A stretch of DNA of 44,231 nucleotides from an uncultured bacterium (GTDB lineage: Bacteria; Bacillota; Clostridia; Oscillospirales; Oscillospiraceae): positions 1 to 44,231 of the forward strand of contig CAMWRX010000016.1 of NCBI GenBank assembly GCA_947176765.1, written 5' to 3'. Below the pieces are notes generated by a model that had not been told where the DNA came from, searched no databases, and was given only the letters and a program-made list of their open reading frames with translations. Made by a program: the position numbers and the translations under genes. Shown one piece after another: positions 17,981 through 27,172 of the stretch. How positions within the stretch are numbered: the stretch's first letter is position 1; every line of letters begins with the position of its first letter.

Positions 17981-19048
17981 TTACTCAACGGGCACGATCC
18001 AGTCGTGGGTGTCCTCCACGGTGCCCCACTGGATGCCGGTGAGGGTATCATACAGCTTCTGGGTCAGCGGGCCGATGTTCCCGCCGCTGACGGTCTCCTT
18101 GCGGTCCTCCCAGGCCAGCAGGCCGATGGGGGATACCACCGCCGCGGTGCCGGTGCCCCAGGCTTCCTCCAGCGTGCCCGCCTGGGCGGCGTCGAACAGC
18201 TCCTGGGCGGAAATGAGCCGCTCCTCCACCGGGATGCCCCAGCCGCGGATCAGCTCCAGGCAGCTCTTGCGGGTGATGCCGGGGAGAACGGAACCGGTGA
18301 GCTCCGGGGTAATGACGGTGCCGTTGATCTTGAACATGACGTTCATGGAGCCGACTTCCTCAATGTACTTGCGGTGGACGCCGTCCAGCCACAGCACCTG
18401 GGAGAAGCCCTGTTCCTCCGCCCGTTCCCCGGCGCGGATGGAGGCGGCGTAGTTGCCGCCGCACTTGGTGAAGCCGGTGCCGCCCTTGACGGCGCGCACG
18501 TCCTCGTCCTCCACGTAGATCTTCACGGGGTTAATGCCCTCGGGGTAGTAGGCCCCCACGGGGCAGCAGATGACGGCGAACAGGTAGCTGTGGGAGGCGT
18601 GGACACCCAGGCCGTTGTCAGTGGCGATGATGAAGGGGCGGATATACAGGGAGGTGCCCACCTTGCCGGGCACCCAAGCCTGGTCCACGCCCACCACGGC
18701 CTTGACGGCCTGGACGAAGTCATCCTCGGGAATCTCGGGGATGCACATACGGCGGCAGGAGGAGTTCATCCGCTTGGCGTTCTCATAGGGGCGGAAGAGC
18801 TGCACCTTGCCGTCCGGGGTGCGGTAGGCCTTCATGCCCTCGAAAATCTCCTGGGCATAGTGGAACACCATGCAGGACAGCTCAAAGGGCAGGGGGCCAT
18901 AGGGGACGACCCGGGGGTCGTGCCAGCCCTGGCCGGCATCGTAGTTCATGAGGAACATGTGGTCGGTGAAGGTCCGGCCGAACACCAGGGTGTCGGGATC
19001 GGGCTGGGGCTTCAAGGTTTCAGCGCGGGTGATTTTAATGTCCAGCAT
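17981..19048 (-). CDS. ilvE: Branched-chain amino acid aminotransferase
   Basis: Pyridoxal-phosphate enzyme that interconverts leucine, isoleucine and valine with their 2-oxo acids. It has 355 residues, the size of the longer (class IV, eukaryote-like/type II) group. Diagnostic segments include FHYAQEIFEGMKAYR, RPYENAKRMN, GTSLYIRPF and GGTGFTKCGGNYAAS, in which Lys195 is the cofactor-binding lysine; EEVGSMNVMF and SPIGLL follow. The frame extends to 19111, but the start at 19048 has AAAGGAGCG upstream. It has a good promoter and terminator of its own. Confidence 0.96.
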   Translation of the reverse strand: MLDIKITRAETLKPQPDPDTLVFGRTFTDHMFLMNYDAGQGWHDPRVVPYGPLPFELSCMVFHYAQEIFEGMKAYRTPDGKVQLFRPYENAKRMNSSCRRMCIPEIPEDDFVQAVKAVVGVDQAWVPGKVGTSLYIRPFIIATDNGLGVHASHSYLFAVICCPVGAYYPEGINPVKIYVEDEDVRAVKGGTGFTKCGGNYAASIRAGERAEEQGFSQVLWLDGVHRKYIEEVGSMNVMFKINGTVITPELTGSVLPGITRKSCLELIRGWGIPVEERLISAQELFDAAQAGTLEEAWGTGTAAVVSPIGLLAWEDRKETVSGGNIGPLTQKLYDTLTGIQWGTVEDTHDWIVPVE

Positions 19049-19082
19049 AAGGATCGCTCCTTTGACGATGTAAAGTAAAGAT

Positions 19083-19111
19083 ATTATATCAGCGTCGCGG
19101 GTGGGACGCAA
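19083..19111 (-). promoter_or_regulatory. Promoter of ilvE
   Basis: On the minus strand: TTGCGT (19106-19111), 17-base spacer, TATAAT (19083-19088). Confidence 0.8.
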
Positions 19112-19144
19112 TGGTGAATTTGCTGAAAAGCTCGGTCGGAAGCC

Positions 19145-19181
19145 AAAATAAAAGCGCCTGCAAAGCAGGCGCTTTTATTTT
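19145..19181. terminator. Terminator after the tRNA
   Basis: Perfect 17-base arms AAAATAAAAGCGCCTGC / GCAGGCGCTTTTATTTT with an AAA loop, touching the tRNA 3' end. Confidence 0.9.
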
Positions 19182-19256
19182 GGAGCGAGTGACGAGGCTC
19201 GAACTCGCTACCTCCACCTTGGCAAGGTGGCGCTCTACCAGATGAGCTACACTCGC
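19181..19256 (-). tRNA. tRNA-Gly (anticodon GCC)
   Basis: A 76-base cloverleaf with encoded CCA. Acceptor stem GCGAGTG / CACTCGC, anticodon stem CCACC / GGTGG with loop TTGCCAA giving anticodon GCC, and T-arm with GTTCGAG. It reads glycine codons GGC and GGU. Confidence 0.97.
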
Positions 19257-19270
19257 AACGAACAATAGAT

Positions 19271-19299
19271 ATTTTAGCAGGAATAAGAGTGTCTGTCAA
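19271..19299 (-). promoter_or_regulatory. Promoter of tRNA-Gly
   Basis: On the minus strand: perfect TTGACA (19294-19299), 17-base spacer, TAAAAT (19271-19276), ending 15 bases before the tRNA. Confidence 0.88.
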
Positions 19300-19359
19300 G
19301 AGAAAAACAAAAATTTTTTTCCGGCGTTCTTGGCCTGCCTGGCCTTTGCTGGGAAAACG

Positions 19360-19397
19360 AAAAAACTGCCGTCGAGCGTTGGCCCGACGGCAGTTTT
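19360..19397 (-). terminator. Terminator of the opp operon
   Basis: Arms AAAACTGCCGTCG / CGACGGCAGTTTT with a 10-base loop; in the operon direction a T-run follows the stem. It overlaps the last base of the small membrane protein gene. Confidence 0.88.
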
Positions 19398-19678
19398 CAA
19401 GCAAATAGATAGAATAACAGGACAACCAGTCCCAGTCCTCCGATAAACGCCAGAGCAACCAGCATGGAGGCCTTCAGCGCGCCCAGGATATACCACCGGC
19501 GCTCCTCGGGGCTTAGCTCCGACGTTTCCCATGGACGGTCACGATCAGGCTCAGGCTGCGCCGGAGGGGCAGGGAGATCCCGCTTGGGCAGGCGGGGAAA
19601 AAAGAGGGGCTGGCGCTGGATCCCGCTCATATCCGCGATGGTGCGCCCATCATCATCACCGTAAACTTTTTTTGCCAT
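19397..19678 (-). CDS. Small tail-anchored membrane protein at the end of the opp operon
   Basis: 93 residues, no family recognised. The first 60 residues are hydrophilic and proline-rich (LPAPPAQPEPDRDRP), then ELSPEERRWYILGALKAS leads into a single C-terminal membrane helix (about 70-92, ending VVLLFYLFA), so most of the chain should face the cytoplasm. Its ATG shares a base with the TAA of the upstream ATPase gene (TAATG), the arrangement for translational coupling, so it is made with the transporter. A role in stabilising or regulating the transporter is inferred from position only. Confidence 0.72.
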   Translation of the reverse strand: MAKKVYGDDDGRTIADMSGIQRQPLFFPRLPKRDLPAPPAQPEPDRDRPWETSELSPEERRWYILGALKASMLVALAFIGGLGLVVLLFYLFA

Positions 19679-20829
19679 TACTTGTCAAACAGATGACAGA
19701 CCACATAGTGCCCAGGCTCCACCTCAATCTGGCGGGGCGCCTCTTCCTTGCACCGCTGGGTGCAGTGGGAGCAGCGGGTGTGGAACTTACAGCCGGAGGG
19801 CGGGTTCGACGGAGAGGGGATAGAGCCTTCCAGCACGATGCGGTTCATTTTCGCCTTCGGGTCGGGGATGGGAATGGCGGAGAACAGTGCCTCGGTATAG
19901 GGATGCAGCGGATTACGGAAGATGTCATCGGTGGCACCGTACTCCACCAGATTACCCAGGTACATGACGCCCACGGTGTTGGAGATGTGTTCCACCACGG
20001 ACAAATCGTGGGAGATAAAAAGATAGGTCAGGGAATACTTCTCCTGCAGTTCCTTCAGCAGATTGATGATCTGGGCCTGGATGGACACGTCCAGCGCGGA
20101 CACCGGCTCGTCGCACACCACGAACTCGGGATTCAGAGCCAGAGCGCGGGCAATACAGATACGCTGGCGCTGGCCGCCGGAAAATTCGTGGGGATAGCGG
20201 TCTTTGTGGAAGGGCTGGAGGCCGCAGTTGTCCATGACATGGTCAATGTAATCGTCAAACTCTGCCGCCGGAACCAGACCGTGCTCCCGAACAGCCTCGC
20301 CGATAATCTCGCCGATGGGGAGACGGGGGGACAGGGAAGAAAACGGATCCTGGAAAATGATCTGCATCTTGGTCCGCAGGTCGCGCATCTCCTTGGGCGA
20401 CAGGTCATAGATTTCCTGCCCATTGAAGAGCACCTGGCCGCTGGTCTTGGGGCCGGACAGGCGCAGGATAGTGCGTCCGGTGGTGGTCTTGCCGCAGCCA
20501 GACTCGCCAACCAGGCCCATCGTGGTGCCCCGCTTCAGGTTAAAGGTAACACCGTCCACCGCTTTCACGTGACCGACGGTTTTGGACATCAGACCGCCCT
20601 TGATGGGGAAATACTTCTTCAGCGCGTTGACCATCAGGATATACTGGGGATCGTAGGTCACGGGCTCAAAATCATGGGAGATTTGCAGATCGCCCTTTGC
20701 CGGGGGATTCGACGCCTCCTTGAGCCTCTTTTCCCGTTTTTCCTGCTCCGCCTTCCTGCGCTCCTCATCGCTTGGATCGCCGGGATGGAAACGGCCGGCG
20801 CCGCCAGCCAGACCTTTATTGACGCTCAT
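19678..20829 (-). CDS. oppF: Oligopeptide ABC transporter ATP-binding protein (OppF-type)
   Basis: 383 residues. One ABC domain with Walker [16 protein letters not shown], signature [16 protein letters not shown], Walker [15 protein letters not shown], and the OppF/DppF C-terminal extension with [15 protein letters not shown], a cysteine cluster known in this family. About 40 extra N-terminal residues are charged. It hydrolyses ATP at the cytoplasmic face as the partner of the OppD-type subunit. Its ATG overlaps the upstream stop by four bases (ATGA). Confidence 0.95.
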   Translation of the reverse strand: MSVNKGLAGGAGRFHPGDPSDEERRKAEQEKREKRLKEASNPPAKGDLQISHDFEPVTYDPQYILMVNALKKYFPIKGGLMSKTVGHVKAVDGVTFNLKRGTTMGLVGESGCGKTTTGRTILRLSGPKTSGQVLFNGQEIYDLSPKEMRDLRTKMQIIFQDPFSSLSPRLPIGEIIGEAVREHGLVPAAEFDDYIDHVMDNCGLQPFHKDRYPHEFSGGQRQRICIARALALNPEFVVCDEPVSALDVSIQAQIINLLKELQEKYSLTYLFISHDLSVVEHISNTVGVMYLGNLVEYGATDDIFRNPLHPYTEALFSAIPIPDPKAKMNRIVLEGSIPSPSNPPSGCKFHTRCSHCTQRCKEEAPRQIEVEPGHYVVCHLFDK

Positions 20830-21983
20830 GCTTCAGCCCCTCCCTTCTTGTCCTCATAGTAGCGGTAGCAGCTCACCTTGTGGGTGGGGGAAATGCTTAC
20901 CTCGTGGGGATACTCCCCGCGGCATCCCTCGCACTGCATCTCGCAGCGGTCCTTAAAATAGCAATAGTCGGGCATATTGATGGGGTTGGGCACCTTGCCG
21001 GGAATGGAATAGAGCGAATCTACCTTCTTGCCCACCACAGGCTTGGAGGCCATGAGGCCGATGGTGTAGGGATGGGCAGGATGGGCGAAGATTTCCTCGG
21101 CGGTTCCCTTTTCTACGATGCGCCCGGCATACATGACCACCACATAGTCCGCCATCTCGGCAATCACGCCCAGATCGTGGGTGATGAACATGATGGAGGA
21201 GTTGATCCGATCCTTCAATTGGCGCAGCAGGTCCAGGATCTGGGCCTGAATGGTCACATCCAGAGCGGTGGTGGGCTCGTCGGCGATGATGATCCGGGGA
21301 TTGCAGGCCAGGGCCATAGCAATCATGACGCGCTGACGCATACCGCCGGACAGCTCGTGAGGATACATCTGATAAACGCCTTCAGAATTGGCGATTCCCA
21401 CCATCTCCAGCAGCTGAATGGAGCGGGCCTTGATGTCGTTCTTGCTCTTGCCCTCGCCGTCATGGAGCTCAATGACCTCATTGAGCTGGTCGCCAATGCG
21501 GAACACCGGGTTCAGCGCCGTCATGGGCTCCTGGAAGATCATGGAGATATAATTGCCCCGCAGATCCTGCATTTTCTCGTTGGGGATCTTGGTCACGTCA
21601 TAGGCCTTGTCGCCCAGGTTCAGACGGATCTCGCCCTCCACGACCTGGCCCTGGGGCCGCTGGAGCAGCTGCATCAGGGAGAGGCTGGTCACCGATTTGC
21701 CGCAGCCGGACTCACCCACAACGCCTACGGTCTTTCCAATGGGAATCTCAAAGGTTACGCCGTCCACGGAGCGGACCGTGCCCGCGTCCGTAAAGAAATA
21801 GGTGTGCAGATTATCAAATTCCACCGCGTTGTTGGGGTCGTGCATAGTGGTGAGATACTCGCTCTCAGGGACATTTTTGCGCTTGCGCTGCTTCTCCATT
21901 TTATTGGTGATGCGGCGGTTTTCCTTAGAAATGCGCCGGGCCTCTTTGCCGGAAAGGTAGCCCTCATGGTTTTTCTTAGCCAT
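20826..21983 (-). CDS. oppD: Oligopeptide ABC transporter ATP-binding protein (OppD-type)
   Basis: 385 residues. Walker [18 protein letters not shown], signature ELSGGMRQRVMIAMAL, Walker B IIADEPTTALDVT, and the OppD C-terminal region with YCYFKDRCEMQCEGC. The N-terminal 60 residues are highly basic (KEARRISKENRR, KQRKRKN), longer than in standard OppD. AAGGGGAAG precedes the start, 15 bases after the permease gene. It forms the nucleotide-binding heterodimer with the downstream ATPase. Confidence 0.95.
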   Translation of the reverse strand: MAKKNHEGYLSGKEARRISKENRRITNKMEKQRKRKNVPESEYLTTMHDPNNAVEFDNLHTYFFTDAGTVRSVDGVTFEIPIGKTVGVVGESGCGKSVTSLSLMQLLQRPQGQVVEGEIRLNLGDKAYDVTKIPNEKMQDLRGNYISMIFQEPMTALNPVFRIGDQLNEVIELHDGEGKSKNDIKARSIQLLEMVGIANSEGVYQMYPHELSGGMRQRVMIAMALACNPRIIIADEPTTALDVTIQAQILDLLRQLKDRINSSIMFITHDLGVIAEMADYVVVMYAGRIVEKGTAEEIFAHPAHPYTIGLMASKPVVGKKVDSLYSIPGKVPNPINMPDYCYFKDRCEMQCEGCRGEYPHEVSISPTHKVSCYRYYEDKKGGAEA

Positions 21984-21998
21984 TGTTCTTCCCCTTTC

Positions 21999-23543
21999 TC
22001 AGCGCTTCATCTTCGGGTCAAAGGCATCCCGCAGGCCGTCGCCCACGAAGTTGAAGCCCAGGACCGTTACCAGCAGGCAGACGCCCGCAGGGATCCATAC
22101 CCACAAATACTCTGTCAGAACATAGGAGTTGTTGACCTCGTTGATGATATTGCCCCAGGAGGCGAAGGGGAACTTGACGCCCAGGCCCAGGTAGCTCAGC
22201 GTGGCCTCGGTGAGGATGATGGAGCCCAGACCCATGGTCATGTTGACAATGAGCTGGGGGATGACATTGGGAATCAGGTGGCAGAAGATGCGCCGCTTCA
22301 CGCTCAGGCCAGTGGCCTCGGTGGCGGTCATGAACTCCTGCTCCCGCAGGGAGAGGATCTGGCCGCGGACCAGGCGGGCGATGCCCGGCCAGCCCAGGAA
22401 GCCCAGCAGCAGCATCAGATACAGCATCCGGATCTGGGGATCCACCCGCATGGCATCCATGGCCGAACCCAGAATGATCATCAGCGGCATGGAGGGGATG
22501 CAGTAGAAGATGTCCACGATACGCATGATCAGGTTGTCCACCCAGCTGCCAAAATATCCCGAAATGCCCCCCATGACGACGCCGATGCTCGTCTCAATGA
22601 TAATGACGATGAATCCGATAATCAGTGACACGCGCCCGCCGTACATCAGGCGGGTCAGCACGTCCATGCCGTTCCCCTCCGTGCCCAGCAGATGGATCCG
22701 GCTGGGGGGGGCGTACTTGTCGTAGACCTGGGTGGGGGTGTCCTCCATCACGGAGTAGAGCAGTTTGGCGGGGTCGTAGGTCATGGTGTACTCCCGCTCC
22801 TGGCCGTCCACCGTCAGCGTGAACTCGGTCTCGTGGTTTTCGATGGCCTGGGCTACCCGGTCCTTAAAGGCCTGGGGGATGCTGCGCCCGCTGATTCGGG
22901 ACTGGACGATGACGCGGCCCACGTCGGCCACATCCTGGCCGTTCTCGGTGATGACACCGTGCTCAGTCATATCATAGTTCTTGCCGTCGGCCTGGAAGCT
23001 GCCGCCGCCCTGGGCGTAGGTCATCAGGGCGTTGTAGCTGAACTCATAGCTGAGGCTGGCGCCGGACTGGGTGGGGTTGATAATGTCCTTGAAGGCCAGG
23101 GCCAGCAGGGTGCCCTCGTCGTTGGTTATCTGGTAGAGCTCCTCGCCCACGGTTTCGATGTGATAGTTCGCGCCCTTGTATTGGAACACGTCGTCCTTGC
23201 CCAGCACCAGGCCCAGGTTGGCCCGCACCAGCGTGGGCAGCTCCTGGTCCGGGGTGATGAGATAGCGGTATTCGGTGTTCTCCGTAACACCGGCGTACTC
23301 CTTTTTCTGGGACTCCATAGTGTAAAAGAACTGGTCCTCGCTGTACGGGACGATCCAGCCGCCCACGAAGGAGAACAGGAACATGATCACCAGCATGGTC
23401 AGGCCCACAACGGCCAGGCGGTTGCGGAAAAAGCGCTTGGCCACCAGGCGGCCGGGAGAGAGGACCTTGACGCGGCGGTCATCGTTCAGGGAGTAGTGCT
23501 CCTCTTCCTGAACGCCGTCCCGCTTGTCTATATCCTTGCTCAT
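21999..23543 (-). CDS. oppC: Oligopeptide ABC transporter permease (OppC-type) with large external insert
   Basis: 514 residues, against roughly 300 for a usual OppC. The N-terminus, with RLVAKRFFRNRLAVVG and a first membrane helix at about 45-67, and the C-terminal half (about 290-514, with five helices and the permease EAA-type loop EFMTATEATGLSVKRRI) are normal. Between them, residues about 70-285 form an extracytoplasmic insert rich in Tyr/Glu/Asp with no recognised motif. TAAGGAGG precedes the ATG. It pairs with the OppB-type permease to form the transmembrane channel; the insert may contact the binding protein. Confidence 0.92.
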   Translation of the reverse strand: MSKDIDKRDGVQEEEHYSLNDDRRVKVLSPGRLVAKRFFRNRLAVVGLTMLVIMFLFSFVGGWIVPYSEDQFFYTMESQKKEYAGVTENTEYRYLITPDQELPTLVRANLGLVLGKDDVFQYKGANYHIETVGEELYQITNDEGTLLALAFKDIINPTQSGASLSYEFSYNALMTYAQGGGSFQADGKNYDMTEHGVITENGQDVADVGRVIVQSRISGRSIPQAFKDRVAQAIENHETEFTLTVDGQEREYTMTYDPAKLLYSVMEDTPTQVYDKYAPPSRIHLLGTEGNGMDVLTRLMYGGRVSLIIGFIVIIIETSIGVVMGGISGYFGSWVDNLIMRIVDIFYCIPSMPLMIILGSAMDAMRVDPQIRMLYLMLLLGFLGWPGIARLVRGQILSLREQEFMTATEATGLSVKRRIFCHLIPNVIPQLIVNMTMGLGSIILTEATLSYLGLGVKFPFASWGNIINEVNNSYVLTEYLWVWIPAGVCLLVTVLGFNFVGDGLRDAFDPKMKR

Positions 23544-23558
23544 CTTTCGTTCACCTCC

Positions 23559-24551
23559 TTATGAGATGCGCACGCGGGGATCTACTACCGCGTACAGGAT
23601 GTCGGCGATCAGGTTGCCCGCCAGCGTCAGCACCGCCATAAAGGTCAGGTAGAAGAACGAGAACGGAATGTCGCCGGCCACCATGGCGTCGTAGGACACC
23701 TTGCCGATGCCCGGGATGGCAAAAATGGTCTCCGTGATCAGGGCGCCGGAGAACAGGCCCGGCAGCGAGCCGCCGATGATGGTCACCAGCGGGATGAGGG
23801 TGTTGCGGAAGGCGTGATGGTAGACGACCTTGCGCTCGTCCAGGCCCTTGGCCCGGGCGGTGCGGATGTAATCGGCGTTCATGACCTCCAGCATATTGGT
23901 GCGGGTGTAGCGCATCAGCGAGCCGATGCTCAGCACCACCAGGGTGGTGATGGGCATGATCATATGCCAGACCCCGTCCAGGAAGGTGTCCCACGCGCCC
24001 AAGTTGCCCACAATGGCGGCGGTGGAGTGCAGGCCGTTGAGTTCAAACCAGCCCAGCTTCACCGAGAGCACCAGCTTGAGCAGCGTGGCGAAGAAGAAGG
24101 TGGGGAAGCTGATGCCCGCCAGGGCCACGGCGGAGATGGTATAGTCCGTGCCGGAGTACTGCTTTGTAGCGGCGATGATGCCCAGCGGGATGGCGATGAT
24201 GAGCTCCAGCACCAGGGAGATCGCGCCCATGGCGAAGCTGATCCAGATGACCTGGCGGAACTTCTCCAGCACCGGGATGGTGAACTTCCAGCTGTCGCCG
24301 AAGTCCAGGCGCAGCAAGTGCCCCAGCTGCTGGAAGAAGCCCGGAATGATGCCCTGGTCCAGGCCGTACTGGGCCTTCAGCTGGGCCATCCACTCCTCAA
24401 CGGGCTTGGACCCCGGCTGCTGCGCCAGACGGATGGCCTGCGCCTCCACATAGCTGGTGGGCAGGCAGCGCATCAGCACATAGATGATGAAGGTCACGAA
24501 AAACAGGATGACGACGGACAGCAGCAGGCGTTTGATGATAAACTTTCGCAT
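23559..24551 (-). CDS. oppB: Oligopeptide ABC transporter permease (OppB-type)
   Basis: 330 residues, usual length. The first helix lies in FIIKRLLLSVVILFFVTF, followed by an external loop and five further helices; the EAA-type loop reads DYIRTARAKGLDERKV and the C-terminus ends ILYAVVDPRVRIS, both typical. The frame extends to 24668, but the start at 24551 has AAAGGGGG upstream and begins MRKFIIKRLL as in the family. It lies 216 bases after oppA, separated by a strong hairpin. Confidence 0.95.
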   Translation of the reverse strand: MRKFIIKRLLLSVVILFFVTFIIYVLMRCLPTSYVEAQAIRLAQQPGSKPVEEWMAQLKAQYGLDQGIIPGFFQQLGHLLRLDFGDSWKFTIPVLEKFRQVIWISFAMGAISLVLELIIAIPLGIIAATKQYSGTDYTISAVALAGISFPTFFFATLLKLVLSVKLGWFELNGLHSTAAIVGNLGAWDTFLDGVWHMIMPITTLVVLSIGSLMRYTRTNMLEVMNADYIRTARAKGLDERKVVYHHAFRNTLIPLVTIIGGSLPGLFSGALITETIFAIPGIGKVSYDAMVAGDIPFSFFYLTFMAVLTLAGNLIADILYAVVDPRVRIS

Positions 24552-24687
24552 AGTGGTTCCCCCTTTGGTATAGTTTTTCCGCCGGGGCCGGCGGTGTGCG
24601 GTGGCAGAAATCAGAAACTGTCCCGGTCGCGGGCAAGCGAAACCGGACCATTTGTCCGCGTGCGGCACATTTTCTCCAATAAGGGCA

Positions 24688-24719
24688 AACGGAGGGGAGA
24701 GAGACCTCTCCCCTCCGTT
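24688..24719 (-). terminator. Intercistronic hairpin between oppA and oppB
   Basis: Perfect 14-base arms AACGGAGGGGAGAG / CTCTCCCCTCCGTT with a 4-base loop. The T-run in the operon direction is poor, so partial termination or 3' end protection is more likely than full termination; this would give more binding protein than permease. Confidence 0.7.
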
Positions 24720-24767
24720 CTGCGTTTGCCTATACGGGCTGCGGCATACGGGTGCGGGAAATGGGGT

Positions 24768-27062
24768 TTAGTTCATCTCCAGCTTCTCGATGTCGTTGTA
24801 CCAGCTCCAGTAGGTGGTGATCGCGGGGGTCAGGGTGCTGATGTTGATGCGCTCGGTGGAGAAGCAGATGGCGTTCTGGCGCTGATACAGCGGGATCTCC
24901 ACGGCCCAGTCGGCCACGATGTCCAGGCACTCCTTGTAGATGGTCTTGCGGTAGGTCTGGTCGGTGGAGCTGCGGGCGGCCATGATGAGCTCATCCAGCT
25001 CCGCGTCCTTCACCCAGTAGCTCTTCTCGTTGGAGCCGCCCTGGCTGTGGTAGATCTGGTACATATCGGGGTCGGGGGTGGCATTCCACGCCATGGCGAA
25101 CATCTCCGCCTCGCCGGCGTTGACGGCGTTGGACATCTGGGCGAAGTCGCTGATGTCGTTGACGATCAGGTTGAAGCCGATCTCATTCAGGGCCTTGCTG
25201 GCCTCGCTCAGGGCCAGGAACGCCGGGTGGTCGCCGGTACCGGCGCCGACCACGGTGACCACATAGTCCATCTTGGCGCCCTCGGGGGCGGCGGTGACCT
25301 TGCCGTCCTCGACGGTGTAGCCCGCGGCCTCCAGGAAGCCCAGGGCGGCCTTCTGGGCGGCGGCGTAGCGCTCCTCGGCACTCATGCCGTCGGTGTAAAT
25401 GGGATCGCCGTTGACGTCAACGGAGAAAGCCTCCCGATAGCCCTCGTCCGTCACCTGGGGCGCGGCCCAAGAGGTGTCGGAGATGGGGTAGTTGATGACG
25501 TTGGCCAGCTCGCTGCCGTAATAGGAGTCCACGGCCAGGCTGCGGTAGACCGCCACCTCGGTGCAGATGGCCTTGCGCAGGTTCTTGGAGGCCTCGGAGC
25601 CGCTGTCGTCGCCCACCTTGATGTTCTTGGCGGCGATGCCGGCGTAGCCGTAGCCCAGGTTGGCCACGCTCTGGGTGGTGATCACGCTGCCGGTGACGCC
25701 CTCGCCGTTGTTGATCTTGCTGATCTGCTCCACGGCCTGCTTGTTATAGCTGGGGCTGACGACGTCCACCGTGCCGGCCTCCAGGGCGGGGATCAGATCC
25801 TTGTCGTCCATGGAACGGAAAACGATGTTCTTGATTTTGGGCTCGCCCAGGTAGTAGTTGGGGTTGGCCTTCAGGGTGACGGTGTTGTTCTCCCAGGACA
25901 CGAAGGTGTAGGGGCCGAAGCCGATGGGGGAGGGGGTCTTGTCGCGCACGATGCTCAGGTCGCCCTTGGTGAAGCCAAACTTGTTGTTGTCGTAGTCATA
26001 CTGGGCGGGGTCGCCGTAGTAGTGCATGGGGTTGATGCTGATGCCCAGCTGGTACTGGGCCTGCACGTCCAGCTGCTCCAGGGTGACTTCCATGGAGTAG
26101 TCGCCGGTGCGGACGATGCCCGCTACGTTGGGAGCAGCCTCACCGGTCTCGACACCCACCTGATACTCGGCGGGCACCAGGCTCCAGAAGGAGGTGCCGG
26201 CAGTCTCGACATCCACTGCAGTGACGATGTCGCCGTCAAAATTATCGACGATGGCGTCCCAGAAGTCGGCCACCGTGGCGTCCTCCGCCACCTCATAGCC
26301 CCAGTTGGGAGCCTGCTCGGCAACGGTGCCGCTGTAGCCGTTGGCCTCCAGGTAGTCGAGAATGGTCTGGGCGAACTGCTCGCCGGAAGCGGGCACGACA
26401 TCGTTCCAGAAGGTGTTCTGCTCCGCCTCCGTCCAGAAGGTGAAGTCGGTGTTGTCGGGGCCGGCGGCGGCGATCAGGCTGCCCTTCGGCTGCATGGAGC
26501 CCAGGTAGTCGGCCAGGCCCACGATGGGCAGGGAGGGCAGGCTGGACACGCCGTCAAAGGTGGGATCCAGCTGCACGTACATGGAGAAGATGGCATCGTC
26601 GATGGTGACGGGCTCACCGTCGGAGAACTTCAGATCCTCGCGCATCTTGAACTTGTAGGTAACGGTTCCGTCGGAATTTTCCACCACGTCCACGTCGGAC
26701 ACGCCGTTCTCATACTTGTACTCCACACCGTTATACGCACGGGTCTCGCCGGTGAGGGCCTTGAACACGGGGGCGCCCACGCGATCCGTGCCGTACATGC
26801 CGCCCACGATGAAGCTCAGCACGTCGCTCTCATAGGCGTTGGTGTAGAAGAAGCTGGAAAATTTGCCGTCAAAGTAACTGGTACCGATGGTCAGGGTGTC
26901 CAGCTTGGGCCCCTGTTCGTCAGTGCCGGGCTCGCTGGCGTTGCTGTCGGGCGTGGCGGTGGGGTCGGCATCGCTGTTAGACTTGCTGCCGCAAGCAGAC
27001 AGCATGCCGAGACACATCACCAGCGCCAGCAGCAAAGCCAGCAGTTTCTTTGCGTTTTTCAT
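24768..27062 (-). CDS. oppA: Oligopeptide ABC transporter substrate-binding lipoprotein
   Basis: 764 residues, longer than the 530-600 usual for family 5 binding proteins. A signal peptide with lipobox MLSAC places the lipidated Cys at residue 24, followed by a Ser/Asp/Thr-rich linker. The body carries SBP_bac_5 features: YKFKMREDLKFSDGEPVTIDD, FGPYTFVSWENNTVTLKANPNYY, and a C-terminal half with AMAWNATPDPDMYQIYHSQ. The extra length includes a segment around residues 200-290. It captures peptides outside the membrane for the B-C-D-F transporter. AGGAGG lies 9 bases before the ATG. Its leader is structured (see separate entries). Confidence 0.93.
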   Translation of the reverse strand: MKNAKKLLALLLALVMCLGMLSACGSKSNSDADPTATPDSNASEPGTDEQGPKLDTLTIGTSYFDGKFSSFFYTNAYESDVLSFIVGGMYGTDRVGAPVFKALTGETRAYNGVEYKYENGVSDVDVVENSDGTVTYKFKMREDLKFSDGEPVTIDDAIFSMYVQLDPTFDGVSSLPSLPIVGLADYLGSMQPKGSLIAAAGPDNTDFTFWTEAEQNTFWNDVVPASGEQFAQTILDYLEANGYSGTVAEQAPNWGYEVAEDATVADFWDAIVDNFDGDIVTAVDVETAGTSFWSLVPAEYQVGVETGEAAPNVAGIVRTGDYSMEVTLEQLDVQAQYQLGISINPMHYYGDPAQYDYDNNKFGFTKGDLSIVRDKTPSPIGFGPYTFVSWENNTVTLKANPNYYLGEPKIKNIVFRSMDDKDLIPALEAGTVDVVSPSYNKQAVEQISKINNGEGVTGSVITTQSVANLGYGYAGIAAKNIKVGDDSGSEASKNLRKAICTEVAVYRSLAVDSYYGSELANVINYPISDTSWAAPQVTDEGYREAFSVDVNGDPIYTDGMSAEERYAAAQKAALGFLEAAGYTVEDGKVTAAPEGAKMDYVVTVVGAGTGDHPAFLALSEASKALNEIGFNLIVNDISDFAQMSNAVNAGEAEMFAMAWNATPDPDMYQIYHSQGGSNEKSYWVKDAELDELIMAARSSTDQTYRKTIYKECLDIVADWAVEIPLYQRQNAICFSTERINISTLTPAITTYWSWYNDIEKLEMN

Positions 27063-27089
27063 GTTTTGCTATCCTCCTATTAATATATA

Positions 27090-27121
27090 TTGGAACAAAC
27101 AGGTTTCCCTGTGTTCACCAA
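27090..27121 (-). repeat. Third hairpin of the oppA leader
   Basis: ACAGG (27099-27103) / CCTGT (27108-27112) with a four-base loop, extended by GAAC/GTTC and TTGG/CCAA pairs. It lies just upstream of the ribosome binding site on the minus strand. Confidence 0.55.
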
Positions 27122-27126
27122 AGCGA

Positions 27127-27172
27127 GTTTCTCCCCCGCGCGGGGGAGAAACCATCGGGCCCGGGCCCGATG
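27127..27172 (-). repeat. Two abutting perfect palindromes in the oppA leader
   Basis: 27127-27152 is a 26-base perfect palindrome with arms GTTTCTCCCCCGC and GCGGGGGAGAAAC. It is followed without a gap by 27153-27172, a 20-base perfect palindrome with arms CATCGGGCCC and GGGCCCGATG. Neither is followed by a T-tract. Confidence 0.9.

Noticed and set aside
23814..27083. 1089-residue open frame on the plus strand opposite oppB and oppA
   Set aside because: Mirror of two genuine genes and the spacer between them; composition is that of a shadow frame.
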